From NCBI GenBank assembly GCA_903830565.1, contig CAIKUF010000104.1:1-54806 (forward strand): DNA of 54,806 bases. Reading direction: 5' to 3'. The stretch is from an uncultured bacterium (GTDB taxonomy: Bacteria > Pseudomonadota > Gammaproteobacteria > Burkholderiales > Burkholderiaceae_C). Shown here piece after piece: positions 11,085 to 20,294 of the stretch. The translations under genes were made by a program, and so were the position numbers. Position 1 is the stretch's first letter. Each line of letters begins with the position of its first letter. Under the pieces are notes generated by a model, which searched no databases, was not told where the DNA came from, and worked only from the letters and a program-made list of their open reading frames with translations.

Positions 11085-12632
11085 ATGAGAAAGATTCTGG
11101 CTTTTCTCGCGCTTGGTGCGGCAGCGCTGTTTGTCGCTGTGCCGGCCTTTGCCGACGACGCTGCCTCGGCGCCGGCCGCCGCCGCATCGGCGGCCGACAC
11201 GGCCGCATCCGCTGCGGCTGCGCCGGCTTCCGCAGTTGCTGCCGCCCCGGCCGCTTCCGCTGCGCCCGCAGCCGCTTCTGCCGCTTCGGCATCCGCCTCG
11301 ACGCCGGTTGCCAACAAGGGTGACACCGCGTGGATGATCGTCGCCACGGCGTTCGTCATCATGATGTCCATCCCTGGCCTGGCGCTGTTCTATGGCGGCT
11401 TGGTGCGCAGCAAGAACATGCTGTCGGTGCTGATGCAGGTGATGGTCACCTTCTCGATGATCGTCGTCCTGTGGTGCCTGTATGGCTACAGCCTGGCGTT
11501 CACCGAAGGCAACGCTTTCTTCGGCGGGTTCGATCGCGTCTTCATGAAGGGCCTGTTCGATCCGGCGAAGGGCGAGTTCGCCATGGCGGCCACCTTCAGC
11601 AAGGGCGTCTACATTCCCGAGCTGATCTTCATGGCCTTCCAGGCCACGTTCGCGGCCATCACCTGCTGCCTGATCGTCGGCGCCTTCGCCGAGCGCGCCA
11701 AGTTCTCGGCCGTGCTCGCCTTCATGGCGCTGTGGTTCACGTTCAGCTACGCGCCGATCGCCCACATGGTGTGGTTCTGGATGGGGCCGGATGCCTATTC
11801 GAGCAAGGAAGTCGCTGACGCAATGACCGCGAAGGCGGGCTACCTGTGGCAAATGGGCGCCCTCGACTTCGCAGGCGGCACGGTCGTGCACATCAACGCC
11901 GCTGTCGCGGGCCTCGTGGGCGCGTTCATGATCGGCAAGCGCATCGGCTACGGCAAGGAGGCTTTCACGCCGCACTCGCTGACGCTGACGATGGTTGGCG
12001 CCGCGCTGCTGTGGGTCGGCTGGTTCGGCTTCAACGCCGGCTCGGCGCTCGAAGCCAACGGCACCGCAACGCTCGCGTTCATGAACACCTTCTCGGCCAC
12101 CGCCGCGGCGGTGCTGGCCTGGTGCATCGGCGAAGCGCTGATGAAGGGCAAGGCCTCGATGCTGGGTGCGGCCTCGGGTGCGGTCGCCGGTTTGGTCGCG
12201 ATCACCCCGGCCTGCGGCAACGTCGGCTTGATGGCGGCGATCGTGATCGGCTTCATCGCCGGCTTCGCCTGCCTGTGGGGCGTCAACGGTCTGAAGCGGA
12301 TGCTCGGTGCCGACGACTCGCTCGACGTGTTCGGCGTGCACGGCGTGGGCGGCATCGTCGGCGCGTTGCTGACCGGCGTCTTCAACACGCAGGATCTCGG
12401 CGGGCCGGGGTTGGTCGGCGACTGGGTCACGGCTGCGGTCAGATCCAACGGCATCGGCGCGCAAGTGTGGATTCAGCTCAAGGCCGTGCTGCTGACCATC
12501 GTCTGGTCGGGCGTGGTCTCGCTGATCGCGTACAAGATCGTCGACATGACGATCGGACTGCGCGTCACCGAAGAGCAGGAACGCGAGGGCCTGGACATCG
12601 CCTGCCACGGCGAGACGGCTTACCACGGTTAG
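11085..12632 (+). CDS. amtB: Ammonium transporter AmtB
   Basis: The 515-aa product has a cleavable signal (MRKILAFLALGAAALFVAVPAFA), an alanine/proline-rich stretch to about residue 75, and then the Amt fold of about 11 membrane helices (MIVATAFVIMMSIPGLALFYGGLVRSKN, conserved GTVVHINA, FGVHGVGGI). It imports ammonium and is gated by GlnK. ATG 11085 is preferred because AGGAA at 11071-11075 sits 9 bases upstream and the signal peptide begins there. ATG 11064, overlapping the glnK stop, would add seven residues. Two hairpins, one with a T tract, end the operon. Confidence 0.94.
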   Translation: MRKILAFLALGAAALFVAVPAFADDAASAPAAAASAADTAASAAAAPASAVAAAPAASAAPAAASAASASASTPVANKGDTAWMIVATAFVIMMSIPGLALFYGGLVRSKNMLSVLMQVMVTFSMIVVLWCLYGYSLAFTEGNAFFGGFDRVFMKGLFDPAKGEFAMAATFSKGVYIPELIFMAFQATFAAITCCLIVGAFAERAKFSAVLAFMALWFTFSYAPIAHMVWFWMGPDAYSSKEVADAMTAKAGYLWQMGALDFAGGTVVHINAAVAGLVGAFMIGKRIGYGKEAFTPHSLTLTMVGAALLWVGWFGFNAGSALEANGTATLAFMNTFSATAAAVLAWCIGEALMKGKASMLGAASGAVAGLVAITPACGNVGLMAAIVIGFIAGFACLWGVNGLKRMLGADDSLDVFGVHGVGGIVGALLTGVFNTQDLGGPGLVGDWVTAAVRSNGIGAQVWIQLKAVLLTIVWSGVVSLIAYKIVDMTIGLRVTEEQEREGLDIACHGETAYHG

Positions 12633-12645
12633 TTGCAGAGCAGAA

Positions 12646-12670
12646 GGCGGCGTGCCGAGCGCACGCCGCC
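12646..12670 (+). terminator. Stable hairpin after amtB
   Basis: A perfect 10-bp inverted repeat (12646-12655 with 12661-12670) closes a 5-base loop. It has no T tract of its own and precedes the canonical terminator. Confidence 0.55.
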
Positions 12671-12682
12671 GCTGTCGATCGA

Positions 12683-12711
12683 GGCCACCTTGGGGGTGGC
12701 CCCTTTTTTTT
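12683..12711 (+). terminator. Rho-independent terminator of torF-glnK-amtB
   Basis: A 7-bp stem (12683-12689 with 12695-12701) is followed by CC and eight T (12704-12711). This is the clearest intrinsic terminator in the window. Confidence 0.9.
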
Positions 12712-12816
12712 GGCGTTTCGTACCGCGTGCACGGGGGAATGCCGGTGCCACATGCCTAGAATTCCAGGTTCCCCGGGCACGAGTTCGCCGCCCATTCCAC
12801 TAGGCCAAGCCTGTCC

Positions 12817-14112
12817 ATGGTTCCACACCTGATCACCGCACTGACTGGCCCCATCAACGAGTTGGAGCAGCGCGTCCTCGAATCGCTGCCCGCCATCGAG
12901 CGCTGGTTCCGCCTCGAGTGGATGGAGCACACGCCGCCGTTCTACACGTCGGTCGACCTGCGCAACGCCGGCTTCAAGCTGGCGCCGGTGGACACCGACC
13001 TCTATCCCGGCGGCTTCGGCAACCTCACCCCCGAGATGCTGCCGCTCGCGGTGCAGGCGGCGATGGCGGCGATCGAGAAGATCTGCCCCGAGGCGAAGAA
13101 CCTGCTGCTGATACCGCAGGGCCACACGCGCGACCCGCACTACCTGACGAGCTTGCAGCGCCTGACGCAGATCTTCCACCGCGCCGGCCTGAACGTGCGC
13201 CTGGGTTCCCTCGACGAGACGCTCAAGGATCCCGTGCCGCTCGCGCTGCCGGACGGCGGTGAACTCGTGCTGGAGCCGCTGCTGCGAACCCGTCGGCGCC
13301 TCGGCCTGAAGGGCTTCGACCCCTGCACGATCCTCGTCAACAACGACCTTTCGGCCGGCGTTCCGAAGGTGCTCACGGGGCTGCACGAGCAGTACCTGCT
13401 GCCGCCGCTGCACGCCGGCTGGGCGGTCCGGCGCAAGACACGCCACTTCCAGGCCTACGAGGAAGTGGCCAAGAAGTTCGGCAAGCTGCTCGGCATGGAC
13501 CCGTGGCTGATCAACCCGCTGTTTGCCCGTTGCGGGAAAGCGAACTTCAGCGGCGGCAGCGGCGCCGAGAGCCTGATGAGCGGTGCCGATGTGCTGCTCG
13601 GCAAGATCCGCCGCAAGTACAAGGAGTACGGCATCCAGGAAAAGCCCTTCCTCGTCCTCAAGGCCGACTCCGGCACCTACGGCCGGGGCGTGGTGACCGT
13701 GCGCGACCCTTCAGCGCTTGCCGACCTGAATCGCGGGAAGTTAGAGGCGATGGGCATCCTCCAGGACGGGCAGGAGGCCTGCGAACTGATGCTGCAAGAA
13801 GGCGTGCCGACGAACGAGCGCATCGATGGCGCGGTCGCCGAGCCGGTGGTCTACATGGTCGATCGCTACGTCGTCGGTGGCTTCTACCGCGTGCACGCCG
13901 AGCGCGGCATCGACGAGAACCTGAACGCGCCGGGGGCGGGTTTCGTCCCGCTCGCCTTTGCCGACGCGAACCAGTTGCCACGCCATGGCGCGAAGCCCGG
14001 TGCCAGTGCGCCGAACCGGTTCTACATGTACGGCGTGATCGCGCGTCTGGCGATGGTGGCGGCGAGCTACGAGCTCGAGGCGACCGACCCCGACGCCGAG
14101 ATCTACGAGTAA
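12817..14112 (+). CDS. gshA: Glutamate-cysteine ligase (proteobacterial GshA type)
   Basis: The 431-aa product matches the glutamate-cysteine ligase family of beta- and some gamma-proteobacteria (TIGR02049 type), which is unrelated in length to the E. coli enzyme. Recognisable stretches are PPFYTSVDLRNAGFKLAPVDTDLYPGGFGNL and, later, VLKADSGTYGRGVVTV, an ATP-grasp-like loop. It makes gamma-glutamylcysteine, the first step of glutathione synthesis. gshB often follows in related genomes but a deaminase gene does here. ATG 12817 follows the amtB terminator by about 105 bases and has no close in-frame rival. Confidence 0.92.
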   Translation: MVPHLITALTGPINELEQRVLESLPAIERWFRLEWMEHTPPFYTSVDLRNAGFKLAPVDTDLYPGGFGNLTPEMLPLAVQAAMAAIEKICPEAKNLLLIPQGHTRDPHYLTSLQRLTQIFHRAGLNVRLGSLDETLKDPVPLALPDGGELVLEPLLRTRRRLGLKGFDPCTILVNNDLSAGVPKVLTGLHEQYLLPPLHAGWAVRRKTRHFQAYEEVAKKFGKLLGMDPWLINPLFARCGKANFSGGSGAESLMSGADVLLGKIRRKYKEYGIQEKPFLVLKADSGTYGRGVVTVRDPSALADLNRGKLEAMGILQDGQEACELMLQEGVPTNERIDGAVAEPVVYMVDRYVVGGFYRVHAERGIDENLNAPGAGFVPLAFADANQLPRHGAKPGASAPNRFYMYGVIARLAMVAASYELEATDPDAEIYE

Positions 14113-14122
14113 GCGATCGCCG

Positions 14123-15403
14123 GTGTCCGACCTGTTCGTTCGCAACGCGACACTCCCTGACGGGCGAGGCGGCCACGACGTGCTCGTCGTCGCCGGGCGC
14201 ATCGCTGCCGTCGGCCCGGCGCTCGCGGCGCCGCAGGGCGTGCCGGTCGTCGACGCCAAGGGCTGGCTGCTCGCGCCGCCCTTCGTCGACGCCCACTTCC
14301 ACCTCGACGCCACGCTCAGCGCCGGGCTGCCGCGCGTCAACGAAAGCGGCACGCTGCTCGAAGGCATCGCGCTGTGGGGCGAACTCAAGCCCTTGCTGGT
14401 GCAGGACGCGATCGTCGAGCGGGCGCTGCGCTATTGCGATTGGGCGGTCGCCAAGGGCCTGCTCGCGATCCGCTCGCACGTCGACATCTGCGACGACCGC
14501 CTGCTCGCCGTCGAGGCGCTGCTGCATGTGCGCGAGCGCGTTGCGCCCTACCTCGATCTGCAACTCGTGGCCTTCCCGCAGGACGGTCTGCTGCGCTCGC
14601 CGCATGCGCTGGCCAACCTCGAGCGCGCGCTCGACCTGGGCGTCGACGTGGTCGGCGGCATTCCGCACTTCGAGCGCACGATGGCCGACGGCGCGGCCAG
14701 TGTGCGCATCCTGTGCGAGATCGCCGCCAAGCGCGGCCTGCGCGTGGACATGCACTGCGACGAGAGCGACGACCCGCTGTCCCGCCACATCGAGACCCTG
14801 GCCTGCGAGACGCAGCGCCTGGGCCTGCAGGGGCGGGTCACCGGCTCGCACCTGACGTCCATGCACTCGATGGACAACTACTACGTCAGCAAGCTGTTGC
14901 CGCTGATGCGCGAGGCGCAGGTGCACGCGGTGGCGAACCCGCTGATCAACATCACGCTGCAAGGCCGGCACGACAGCTACCCCAAGCGGCGCGGCATGAC
15001 GCGCGTTCCCGAACTGATGGCGGCCGGCATCAACGTCGGCTTCGGCCACGACTGCGTGATGGACCCGTGGTACCCGCTCGGCTCGGCCGACATGCTCGAA
15101 GTCGCGCAGATGGGCCTGCACGTCGCGCAGATGACGTCGCAGGCGCAGATGCGCGCCTGCTTCGACGCCGTGACGGTGAACAGCGCGCGCATCCTCGGCC
15201 TCGAAGGCTACGGGCTCGAGCCCGGCTGCCGCGCCGACTTCGTGCTCCTGCAGGCGCGAGACACGGTCGAGGCGATCCGCCTGCGCGCGACGCGCCTGCT
15301 CGTCGTGCGCGGCGGCGACGTGATGGCGCACACGCCGCCCGCGAATGCAACGCTCGCGCTCCCGGGCCGGCCGCCCGAGGTCGACTTCACCGCTCAGCGC
15401 TGA
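14123..15403 (+). CDS. codA: Cytosine deaminase-type amidohydrolase (CodA family)
   Basis: The 426-aa product aligns along its whole length with E. coli CodA (427 aa). It has the metal-binding HFH at 58-60, FPQ near 150, the HCDE motif, the NPLINITLQGR loop and FGHD at about 307-310. These enzymes deaminate cytosine or close analogues in the cytosol using a divalent metal. The residue after the metal-binding Asp310 is Cys311, where E. coli has Asp314; that position contacts the pyrimidine ring and changes there alter substrate choice. Cytosine is therefore not certain as the substrate. It begins with GTG 10 bases after gshA and overlaps the M48 gene by 10 bases at the 3' end. Confidence 0.88.
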   Translation: MSDLFVRNATLPDGRGGHDVLVVAGRIAAVGPALAAPQGVPVVDAKGWLLAPPFVDAHFHLDATLSAGLPRVNESGTLLEGIALWGELKPLLVQDAIVERALRYCDWAVAKGLLAIRSHVDICDDRLLAVEALLHVRERVAPYLDLQLVAFPQDGLLRSPHALANLERALDLGVDVVGGIPHFERTMADGAASVRILCEIAAKRGLRVDMHCDESDDPLSRHIETLACETQRLGLQGRVTGSHLTSMHSMDNYYVSKLLPLMREAQVHAVANPLINITLQGRHDSYPKRRGMTRVPELMAAGINVGFGHDCVMDPWYPLGSADMLEVAQMGLHVAQMTSQAQMRACFDAVTVNSARILGLEGYGLEPGCRADFVLLQARDTVEAIRLRATRLLVVRGGDVMAHTPPANATLALPGRPPEVDFTAQR

Positions 15404-16473
15404 GCCGCGGCCGCGCGAAAGAAGGCAATGCGCTCGGCATCGGCCGGGTGCGAGGCGATCGCGATGCCCAGAGCCGAGGCCTCGCGCGGCCGGTGATCTG
15501 CGGGTTTCGGAGCGGAAGCACCGCCCGCCACGCTGTCTTCGGGCCGGTCGCGCGCAGCCAGGCGCTCGAAGAAGGCGATCATCACCGCCGGCGAAATGCC
15601 GGCGTCCTTGAGCACGCGTGCCGATTCGGCATCCGCTTCGCGCTCGGCGTCGCGCGAATAGGCGGCCTGCCCGAGCAAGACCGGCGCAGCGGCCAGCAGC
15701 GAGCTGAAGTCGCCGAAGACGGCGCTCGCGATCAGGCCCAGCGCGCCGACCTGCACCAGCAACCGCATGCCATGGCGATGCCGCAGGTGGCCGAGTTCGT
15801 GCGCCAGCACGCCGGTGACGACATCCGCATCGCCGTCGACCAGGGCGACGAGTTCGTCGGTGAGCACGATGCTGCCGCCCGGCAGCGCGAACGCATTGGC
15901 TCCGACCCTGCTGCTGCGGAACTCCAGGTGGTGGGCGGGCACCGTGGCTGCCGGCTGCGCGGCCAGCGCGAGCTCGAAGGCGGCGCCGAGCTGCTCGCGT
16001 TGCGCCGGCGCCAGCTTGCTCGGCTGCAGCAGGTGCTGGTCGAGCGAGCGCAGGGCCGCTGAGCCTAACGCTTCATCCACGCTGTACGGAATGAAGGCGA
16101 GTGCCGCCTGCGCGGCCATCGGCATGCCCCATTGGTAGATCGCGGCCAGCAGCACGGCGAGCGCGGCAAGGCTGGCAAGCACCCAGCGCCAGCTCCACTG
16201 GGCGCGCACGACCAGGGTGTCGCGCTGGCCGCATTGGCGCGCGAAGGCGTCCCATGCGCTTGCGTCCGCACAATGCAGCGAGGCACCGGCCGGCAGTTCG
16301 GCCACGCGCGCGCCGCGCCGCGTGCGCTCCGGCCACGCCACCTCGCGCAGCGCCACCGAAAGATCGAGCCCATCGCCGCGGATGCGCAGGCGCTCGCCGT
16401 CGCGGCGCAGGCGCACCGGCCAGGCGCGGGCGCTGCGCCCGTCGAAGTATTCGGCGCCGAGTTCCTCAGTCAC
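15394..16473 (-). CDS. M48 family metallopeptidase
   Basis: The 359-aa product has one hydrophobic segment (about residues 95-118) and a C-terminal M48 peptidase domain with the zinc motif HELGH and the downstream SRDAEREADAES, where the third ligand is expected. The N-terminal 90 residues resemble the DUF7092-type extension seen in such proteins. It is probably membrane-anchored with the protease outside the cytoplasm. It starts with GTG 16473, 7 bases after the YjgN stop, and both genes form an operon. The frequent pairing of YjgN (DUF898) with M48 suggests membrane-protein quality control or processing, but no substrate is known. Confidence 0.88.
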   Translation of the reverse strand: MTEELGAEYFDGRSARAWPVRLRRDGERLRIRGDGLDLSVALREVAWPERTRRGARVAELPAGASLHCADASAWDAFARQCGQRDTLVVRAQWSWRWVLASLAALAVLLAAIYQWGMPMAAQAALAFIPYSVDEALGSAALRSLDQHLLQPSKLAPAQREQLGAAFELALAAQPAATVPAHHLEFRSSRVGANAFALPGGSIVLTDELVALVDGDADVVTGVLAHELGHLRHRHGMRLLVQVGALGLIASAVFGDFSSLLAAAPVLLGQAAYSRDAEREADAESARVLKDAGISPAVMIAFFERLAARDRPEDSVAGGASAPKPADHRPREASALGIAIASHPADAERIAFFRAAAAQR

Positions 16474-16480
16474 GCTGGCG

Positions 16481-17683
16481 CTAGAACCCGATGTCCAGGC
16501 CGAACAGGTCGCCCGCGGCGTCGCCAGCGGCGTCGCTCTCTGCGGCGCGCGCGATGTCGGCCAGGATGTGCGGGTCGACCCACATCACGATGCGCACCGC
16601 TTCGGCGCGCATGCGCGTCGTGGAAACGGCGGCGAACGGCCAGTAGAGCCCGAGCGTGAGTGCGATCAGGGACCAGTTCTTCAGCGTCAGGCGTAGCAGA
16701 GGCCAGAATTCGAGCGTGCTCTTGAAGCGCACCGCCGTGCCCGCCGTGCGCGACCACAGCAGGTTCTGCATGCGGGACGTGAAGTAGGGGCGCGGCACGA
16801 GCTGCACCGCGAAGACGGCCAGCGCGAACACGGTGGCCGACAGGATCGCGACCAGTATCCGCGGCAGCCGCGCGTCGCCGGAGACCAGGCCGGTTGCACC
16901 GAACATCAGCAGGGCCGAGGGGACGAGGACGGCGACCAGCGTGACCACCCCGACGCCCGCCGACTTCGCGAACACGGCGTAGAAGGGAAGCGGCCCGCTT
17001 CGCAACCGCGTTTGCTCTGGGCCGTAGGCGTAGTGGTCGTGTTGATACTTCTTGATCCCCCACCACAGCAAGGGTAGCAGCAGCCCCAGAACGCCCAGCG
17101 CGGCGAAGGTGAGCAGGCCGTACCACTCCGGGGGCTGGTCGCGGTCGGGCACGCCCACGAGCGCGCCGACCATCAGCGCACCGGGCACGAAGAACGGCAG
17201 CAAGGCGCGGTAGGCCCCGCTCATCGTGCCGTGAAAGCGAAAGCGCAGGCCGCGCCAACTCGTGTTGGCGAGGCGAAACCGCATCGAAGCCTGCAGCAGC
17301 GCCGGCCACAATGCGGCGACGAGCACGAACGCGATCAGCCCCGCCATCGGTGAAACCCGTCCCGCCGCGGAGTACAGCGCCAGCAGCAGCACGACCAGCG
17401 CATAGCCGCGCAGCATGCGGCGCGGGTTCGCATGAAACCCGAGCGGGTGGCGGCCGACCAGCGTGTTGCCGTAGAAGTAGCGCAAGCGGCGCACCTTCGC
17501 CCACGGGTAGTACACGCCCAGCGTGACCAGCGTCAGCAGCAGGTTGACGATCCAGATGCGGAAGTATTCGCTGCCCGAACCGGTGAACTGGATGTCGAGC
17601 CGGAACCGGCGCGGGCCGACCGGCGCTGGACGCGAAGCCTCAGGCTCCGACGGGGCGCTGGAAAAGAAACCCGATTCGCTCAT
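16481..17683 (-). CDS. YjgN/DUF898 family membrane protein
   Basis: The 400-aa product has about ten hydrophobic segments. It matches DUF898 with FRLDIQFTGSGSEYFRIWIVNLLLTLVTLGVYYPWAKVRRLRYFYGNT at the start and a repeated ALTLGLYWPFAAVSTTRMR motif at the end. The function is unknown; the protein is an inner-membrane protein. It is the first gene of a two-gene operon with the M48 peptidase and is transcribed divergently from the GST-metX-metW operon. The acidic tail (residues 375-400) is alanine/aspartate rich. Confidence 0.88.
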   Translation of the reverse strand: MSESGFFSSAPSEPEASRPAPVGPRRFRLDIQFTGSGSEYFRIWIVNLLLTLVTLGVYYPWAKVRRLRYFYGNTLVGRHPLGFHANPRRMLRGYALVVLLLALYSAAGRVSPMAGLIAFVLVAALWPALLQASMRFRLANTSWRGLRFRFHGTMSGAYRALLPFFVPGALMVGALVGVPDRDQPPEWYGLLTFAALGVLGLLLPLLWWGIKKYQHDHYAYGPEQTRLRSGPLPFYAVFAKSAGVGVVTLVAVLVPSALLMFGATGLVSGDARLPRILVAILSATVFALAVFAVQLVPRPYFTSRMQNLLWSRTAGTAVRFKSTLEFWPLLRLTLKNWSLIALTLGLYWPFAAVSTTRMRAEAVRIVMWVDPHILADIARAAESDAAGDAAGDLFGLDIGF

Positions 17684-17824
17684 GAATGCGTGGCGCGGCT
17701 GAAGAGGGTCGGCGACGAAGGCGCGTTCGTCAACGGCACTCTACCATCGGCTTGCGCCAGCGCCTCGTTAGAATCGATCGACGCCGCGCTGAATCATCGA
17801 CCCGGCCGCAACGAACCCACCATC

Positions 17825-18442
17825 ATGAAACTCATCGGCGCCCTCACCAGCCCCTACGTCCGCAAGGTCCGCATCGTGATGGCCGAGAAGAAGCTCGACT
17901 ATCGACTGCTGCTCGAAGACGTCTGGACGAACGACACGATCCTCGAATCCAACCCGCTTGGCAAGGTGCCGTGCCTGGTGATGGAGGGCGGCGAGGCGGT
18001 GTTCGACTCGCGCGTGATCGTCGAGTACCTCGACACGCTGTCTCCGGTGGGCCGCTTGATCCCCGAGCGCGGGCGCGAGCGCGCCGAGGTGCGCACCTGG
18101 GAAGCGCTGGCCGACGGCGTGCTCGACGCACTGATCCTGGCCCGCCTGGAGCAAACCTGGGCCGGCCGCAGCGCCGAGCAACGCAGCGCCGCATGGACCG
18201 AGCGCCAGCTCAGCCGCGTCTCTTGCGCGCTGCAGGCCATGTCCAAGGGCATCGGCGACCGGCCATGGTGCTACGGGACGCACTTCTCGCTGGCCGACAT
18301 CGCGGTTGGCTGCGCGCTCGGCTACCTCGACTTTCGCTTCCCGCAGATCGACTGGCGCGGCGCGCACCCGAACCTGGTGCCCCTGCACGACAAGCTGGCC
18401 GCGCGGCAGAGCTTCATCGACACCGCGCCACCGCGCGCCTAG
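17825..18442 (+). CDS. Glutathione S-transferase family protein
   Basis: The 205-aa product has a thioredoxin-like N-terminal half ([26 protein letters not shown], then [14 protein letters not shown] and the [10 protein letters not shown] glutathione-binding stretch) and an all-helical C-terminal half. Serine in TSPYVRKV is the probable catalytic residue. It is a cytosolic GST of the bacterial beta/zeta-like type; the substrate is unknown. It lies 26 bases before metX and may share its transcript. TAGAAT near 17771 is a possible -10 box. Confidence 0.9.
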   Translation: MKLIGALTSPYVRKVRIVMAEKKLDYRLLLEDVWTNDTILESNPLGKVPCLVMEGGEAVFDSRVIVEYLDTLSPVGRLIPERGRERAEVRTWEALADGVLDALILARLEQTWAGRSAEQRSAAWTERQLSRVSCALQAMSKGIGDRPWCYGTHFSLADIAVGCALGYLDFRFPQIDWRGAHPNLVPLHDKLAARQSFIDTAPPRA

Positions 18443-18468
18443 GTCGCGCGCGCCGACGCGGTCCGGAC

Positions 18469-19692
18469 ATGGGCTCCATCGGTCACGTCACGCCGCAGGC
18501 AATGCACTTCGCGCAGCCGCTGGCGCTGCGCAGCGGCGCGCGCTTGTCCGAGTACACGCTGGCCTACGAGACCTACGGCACGCTGAACGCCGAGCGCAGC
18601 AACGCGGTGCTGGTGTGCCATGCGCTGAACGCGTCGCACCACGTCGCGGGAACGTATGCGGGTCAGGCCAGAAGCGAAGGCTGGTGGGACAACCTCATCG
18701 GCCCGGGCAAGTCGCTCGATACCGATCGCTTCTTCGTCATCGGCGTCAACAACCTCGGCTCGTGCTTCGGCTCCACCGGACCGATGCACACCAACCCGGC
18801 GACCGGACGCGCCTGGGGCGCTGACTTCCCGGTCGTCACGGTCGAGGACTGGGTCGACACCCAGGCGCGGCTGATGGATGCGCTGGGCATCGCCCGCCTC
18901 GCGGCGGTGATCGGCGGCAGCCTGGGCGGCATGCAGGCGCTCGATTGGGCGCTGCGCTACCCCGAGCGCCTGCGCTGCTGCATAGCCGTCGCGACCGCGC
19001 CCAACCTGTCGGCGCAGAACATCGCCTTCAACGAAGTCGCGCGGCGCGCCATCGTCACCGACCCCGACTTCCACGGCGGCCACTTCTACGAGCACGGCAC
19101 CCTGCCGCGGCGCGGGCTGCGCGTGGCCCGCATGATCGGCCACATCACCTACCTGAGCGACGACGCGATGGAGGAGAAGTTCGGGCGCGAGCTCAAGGGC
19201 GACGCGATCGGCTACAGCACGCAGGAGATCGAGTTCCAGATCGAGGCCTACCTGCGCCATCAGGGCGACAAGTTCAGCGAGTACTTCGACGCCAATACTT
19301 ACCTGCTGATCACGCGCGTGCTCGACTACTTCGACCCGGCGCGCGAACATGGCGGCGACCTCACGCGCGCCTTTGCCGGCGCGAAGTGCAAGTTCCAACT
19401 CGTCAGCTTCACGACCGACTGGCGCTTCTCGCCCGCGCGCTCGCGCGAGATCGTCAAGGCGCTGCTCGACAATCGCCTGGACGTGAGCTACGCCGAGATC
19501 GAGGCCCCGCACGGCCACGACGCATTCTTGCTCGACGATGCGCGCTACCACGCTGTGCTGCGTGCCTGCTTCGACAACGTCGCCGCCGACTCGCGCGATG
19601 CCGGGCGGGCCGAGCCCCGGGCCGCTCCCAAGCCGGCCCGCCTCTCCTCGGGGGACCGGCCGACGTACCCGTCGGGCGAGGGGCAGTCATGA
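18469..19692 (+). CDS. metX: Homoserine O-acyltransferase MetX
   Basis: The 407-aa alpha/beta hydrolase carries the nucleophile elbow GGSLGGMQ (Ser about 150), the catalytic Asp in TTDWRFSP and His in PHGHDAFL. It activates homoserine in methionine synthesis. In many Betaproteobacteria MetX-family enzymes use succinyl-CoA rather than acetyl-CoA, so the acyl donor is left open. The last about 30 residues (from AGRAEP) are a Pro/Arg/Ser-rich tail not typical of the family. They are encoded by a hairpin-forming repeat at 19604-19642. The stop overlaps metW by ATGA. Confidence 0.94.
   Translation: MGSIGHVTPQAMHFAQPLALRSGARLSEYTLAYETYGTLNAERSNAVLVCHALNASHHVAGTYAGQARSEGWWDNLIGPGKSLDTDRFFVIGVNNLGSCFGSTGPMHTNPATGRAWGADFPVVTVEDWVDTQARLMDALGIARLAAVIGGSLGGMQALDWALRYPERLRCCIAVATAPNLSAQNIAFNEVARRAIVTDPDFHGGHFYEHGTLPRRGLRVARMIGHITYLSDDAMEEKFGRELKGDAIGYSTQEIEFQIEAYLRHQGDKFSEYFDANTYLLITRVLDYFDPAREHGGDLTRAFAGAKCKFQLVSFTTDWRFSPARSREIVKALLDNRLDVSYAEIEAPHGHDAFLLDDARYHAVLRACFDNVAADSRDAGRAEPRAAPKPARLSSGDRPTYPSGEGQS
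19604..19642 (+). repeat. Hairpin-forming inverted repeat inside the metX 3' end
   Basis: GGCGGGCC at 19604-19611 pairs with GGCCCGCC at 19635-19642, or in register CGGGCCG 19618-19624 pairs with 19634-19640 around a 9-base loop. It looks like a small intergenic repeat read through by metX. Copies elsewhere cannot be checked from this window. Confidence 0.55.
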
Positions 19693-20273
19693 GCGACCGC
19701 AAGGACATGGAGCTGATCGCCGAGCTGGTGCCGCCGGGCTCGCGCGTGCTCGATCTTGGCTGCGGCAACGGCGAGTTGCTGGCCCTGCTGCGCGACAAGC
19801 GCCAGTGCAGCGGCTACGGCATCGAGATAGCCGACGCCAACGTGCTCGCCTGCGTGCAGCGCGGCGTCAACGTCATCCAGCTCAACCTTGAAGAAGGCCT
19901 GGCGATGTTCGGCGACCAGAGCTTCGACGTCGTGCTTCAGCTCGACACCATGCAGCACCTTCGCCAGACCGAGAAGATGCTGCGCGAGACGGCGCGCGTC
20001 GGCCGCGTGGGCATCGTCAGCTTCCCGAATTTCGCCCACTGGCCGAACCGTCTGCACGTGCTGGCCGGGCGCATGCCGGTGACCAAGGTGCTGCCCTACC
20101 AGTGGTACGACACGCCCAACATCCGCGTCGGCACGTATGCCGACTTCGAGGTGCTCGCGCGCAAGGACGGCCTGCGCATCCTTGATGCGTTCGGCATCGA
20201 GCATGGCGAGGTCGTGCGCCGCTGGCCGAACCTGCTGGCCAGCGTGGCCGTGTTCAAGTTCGACCGCGGCTGA
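19689..20273 (+). CDS. metW: MetW, methionine biosynthesis protein (SAM-binding fold)
   Basis: The 194-aa product has a class I methyltransferase-like fold with [15 protein letters not shown] near residue 20 and the MetW-typical [19 protein letters not shown] and [10 protein letters not shown]. MetW is a partner of MetX and is needed for full homoserine acyltransferase activity in several proteobacteria. ATG 19689 overlaps the metX stop, giving coupled translation and equal amounts. Confidence 0.95.
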   Translation: MSDRKDMELIAELVPPGSRVLDLGCGNGELLALLRDKRQCSGYGIEIADANVLACVQRGVNVIQLNLEEGLAMFGDQSFDVVLQLDTMQHLRQTEKMLRETARVGRVGIVSFPNFAHWPNRLHVLAGRMPVTKVLPYQWYDTPNIRVGTYADFEVLARKDGLRILDAFGIEHGEVVRRWPNLLASVAVFKFDRG

Positions 20274-20294
20274 ACGGCCTCTCGGCCGCTCAGA

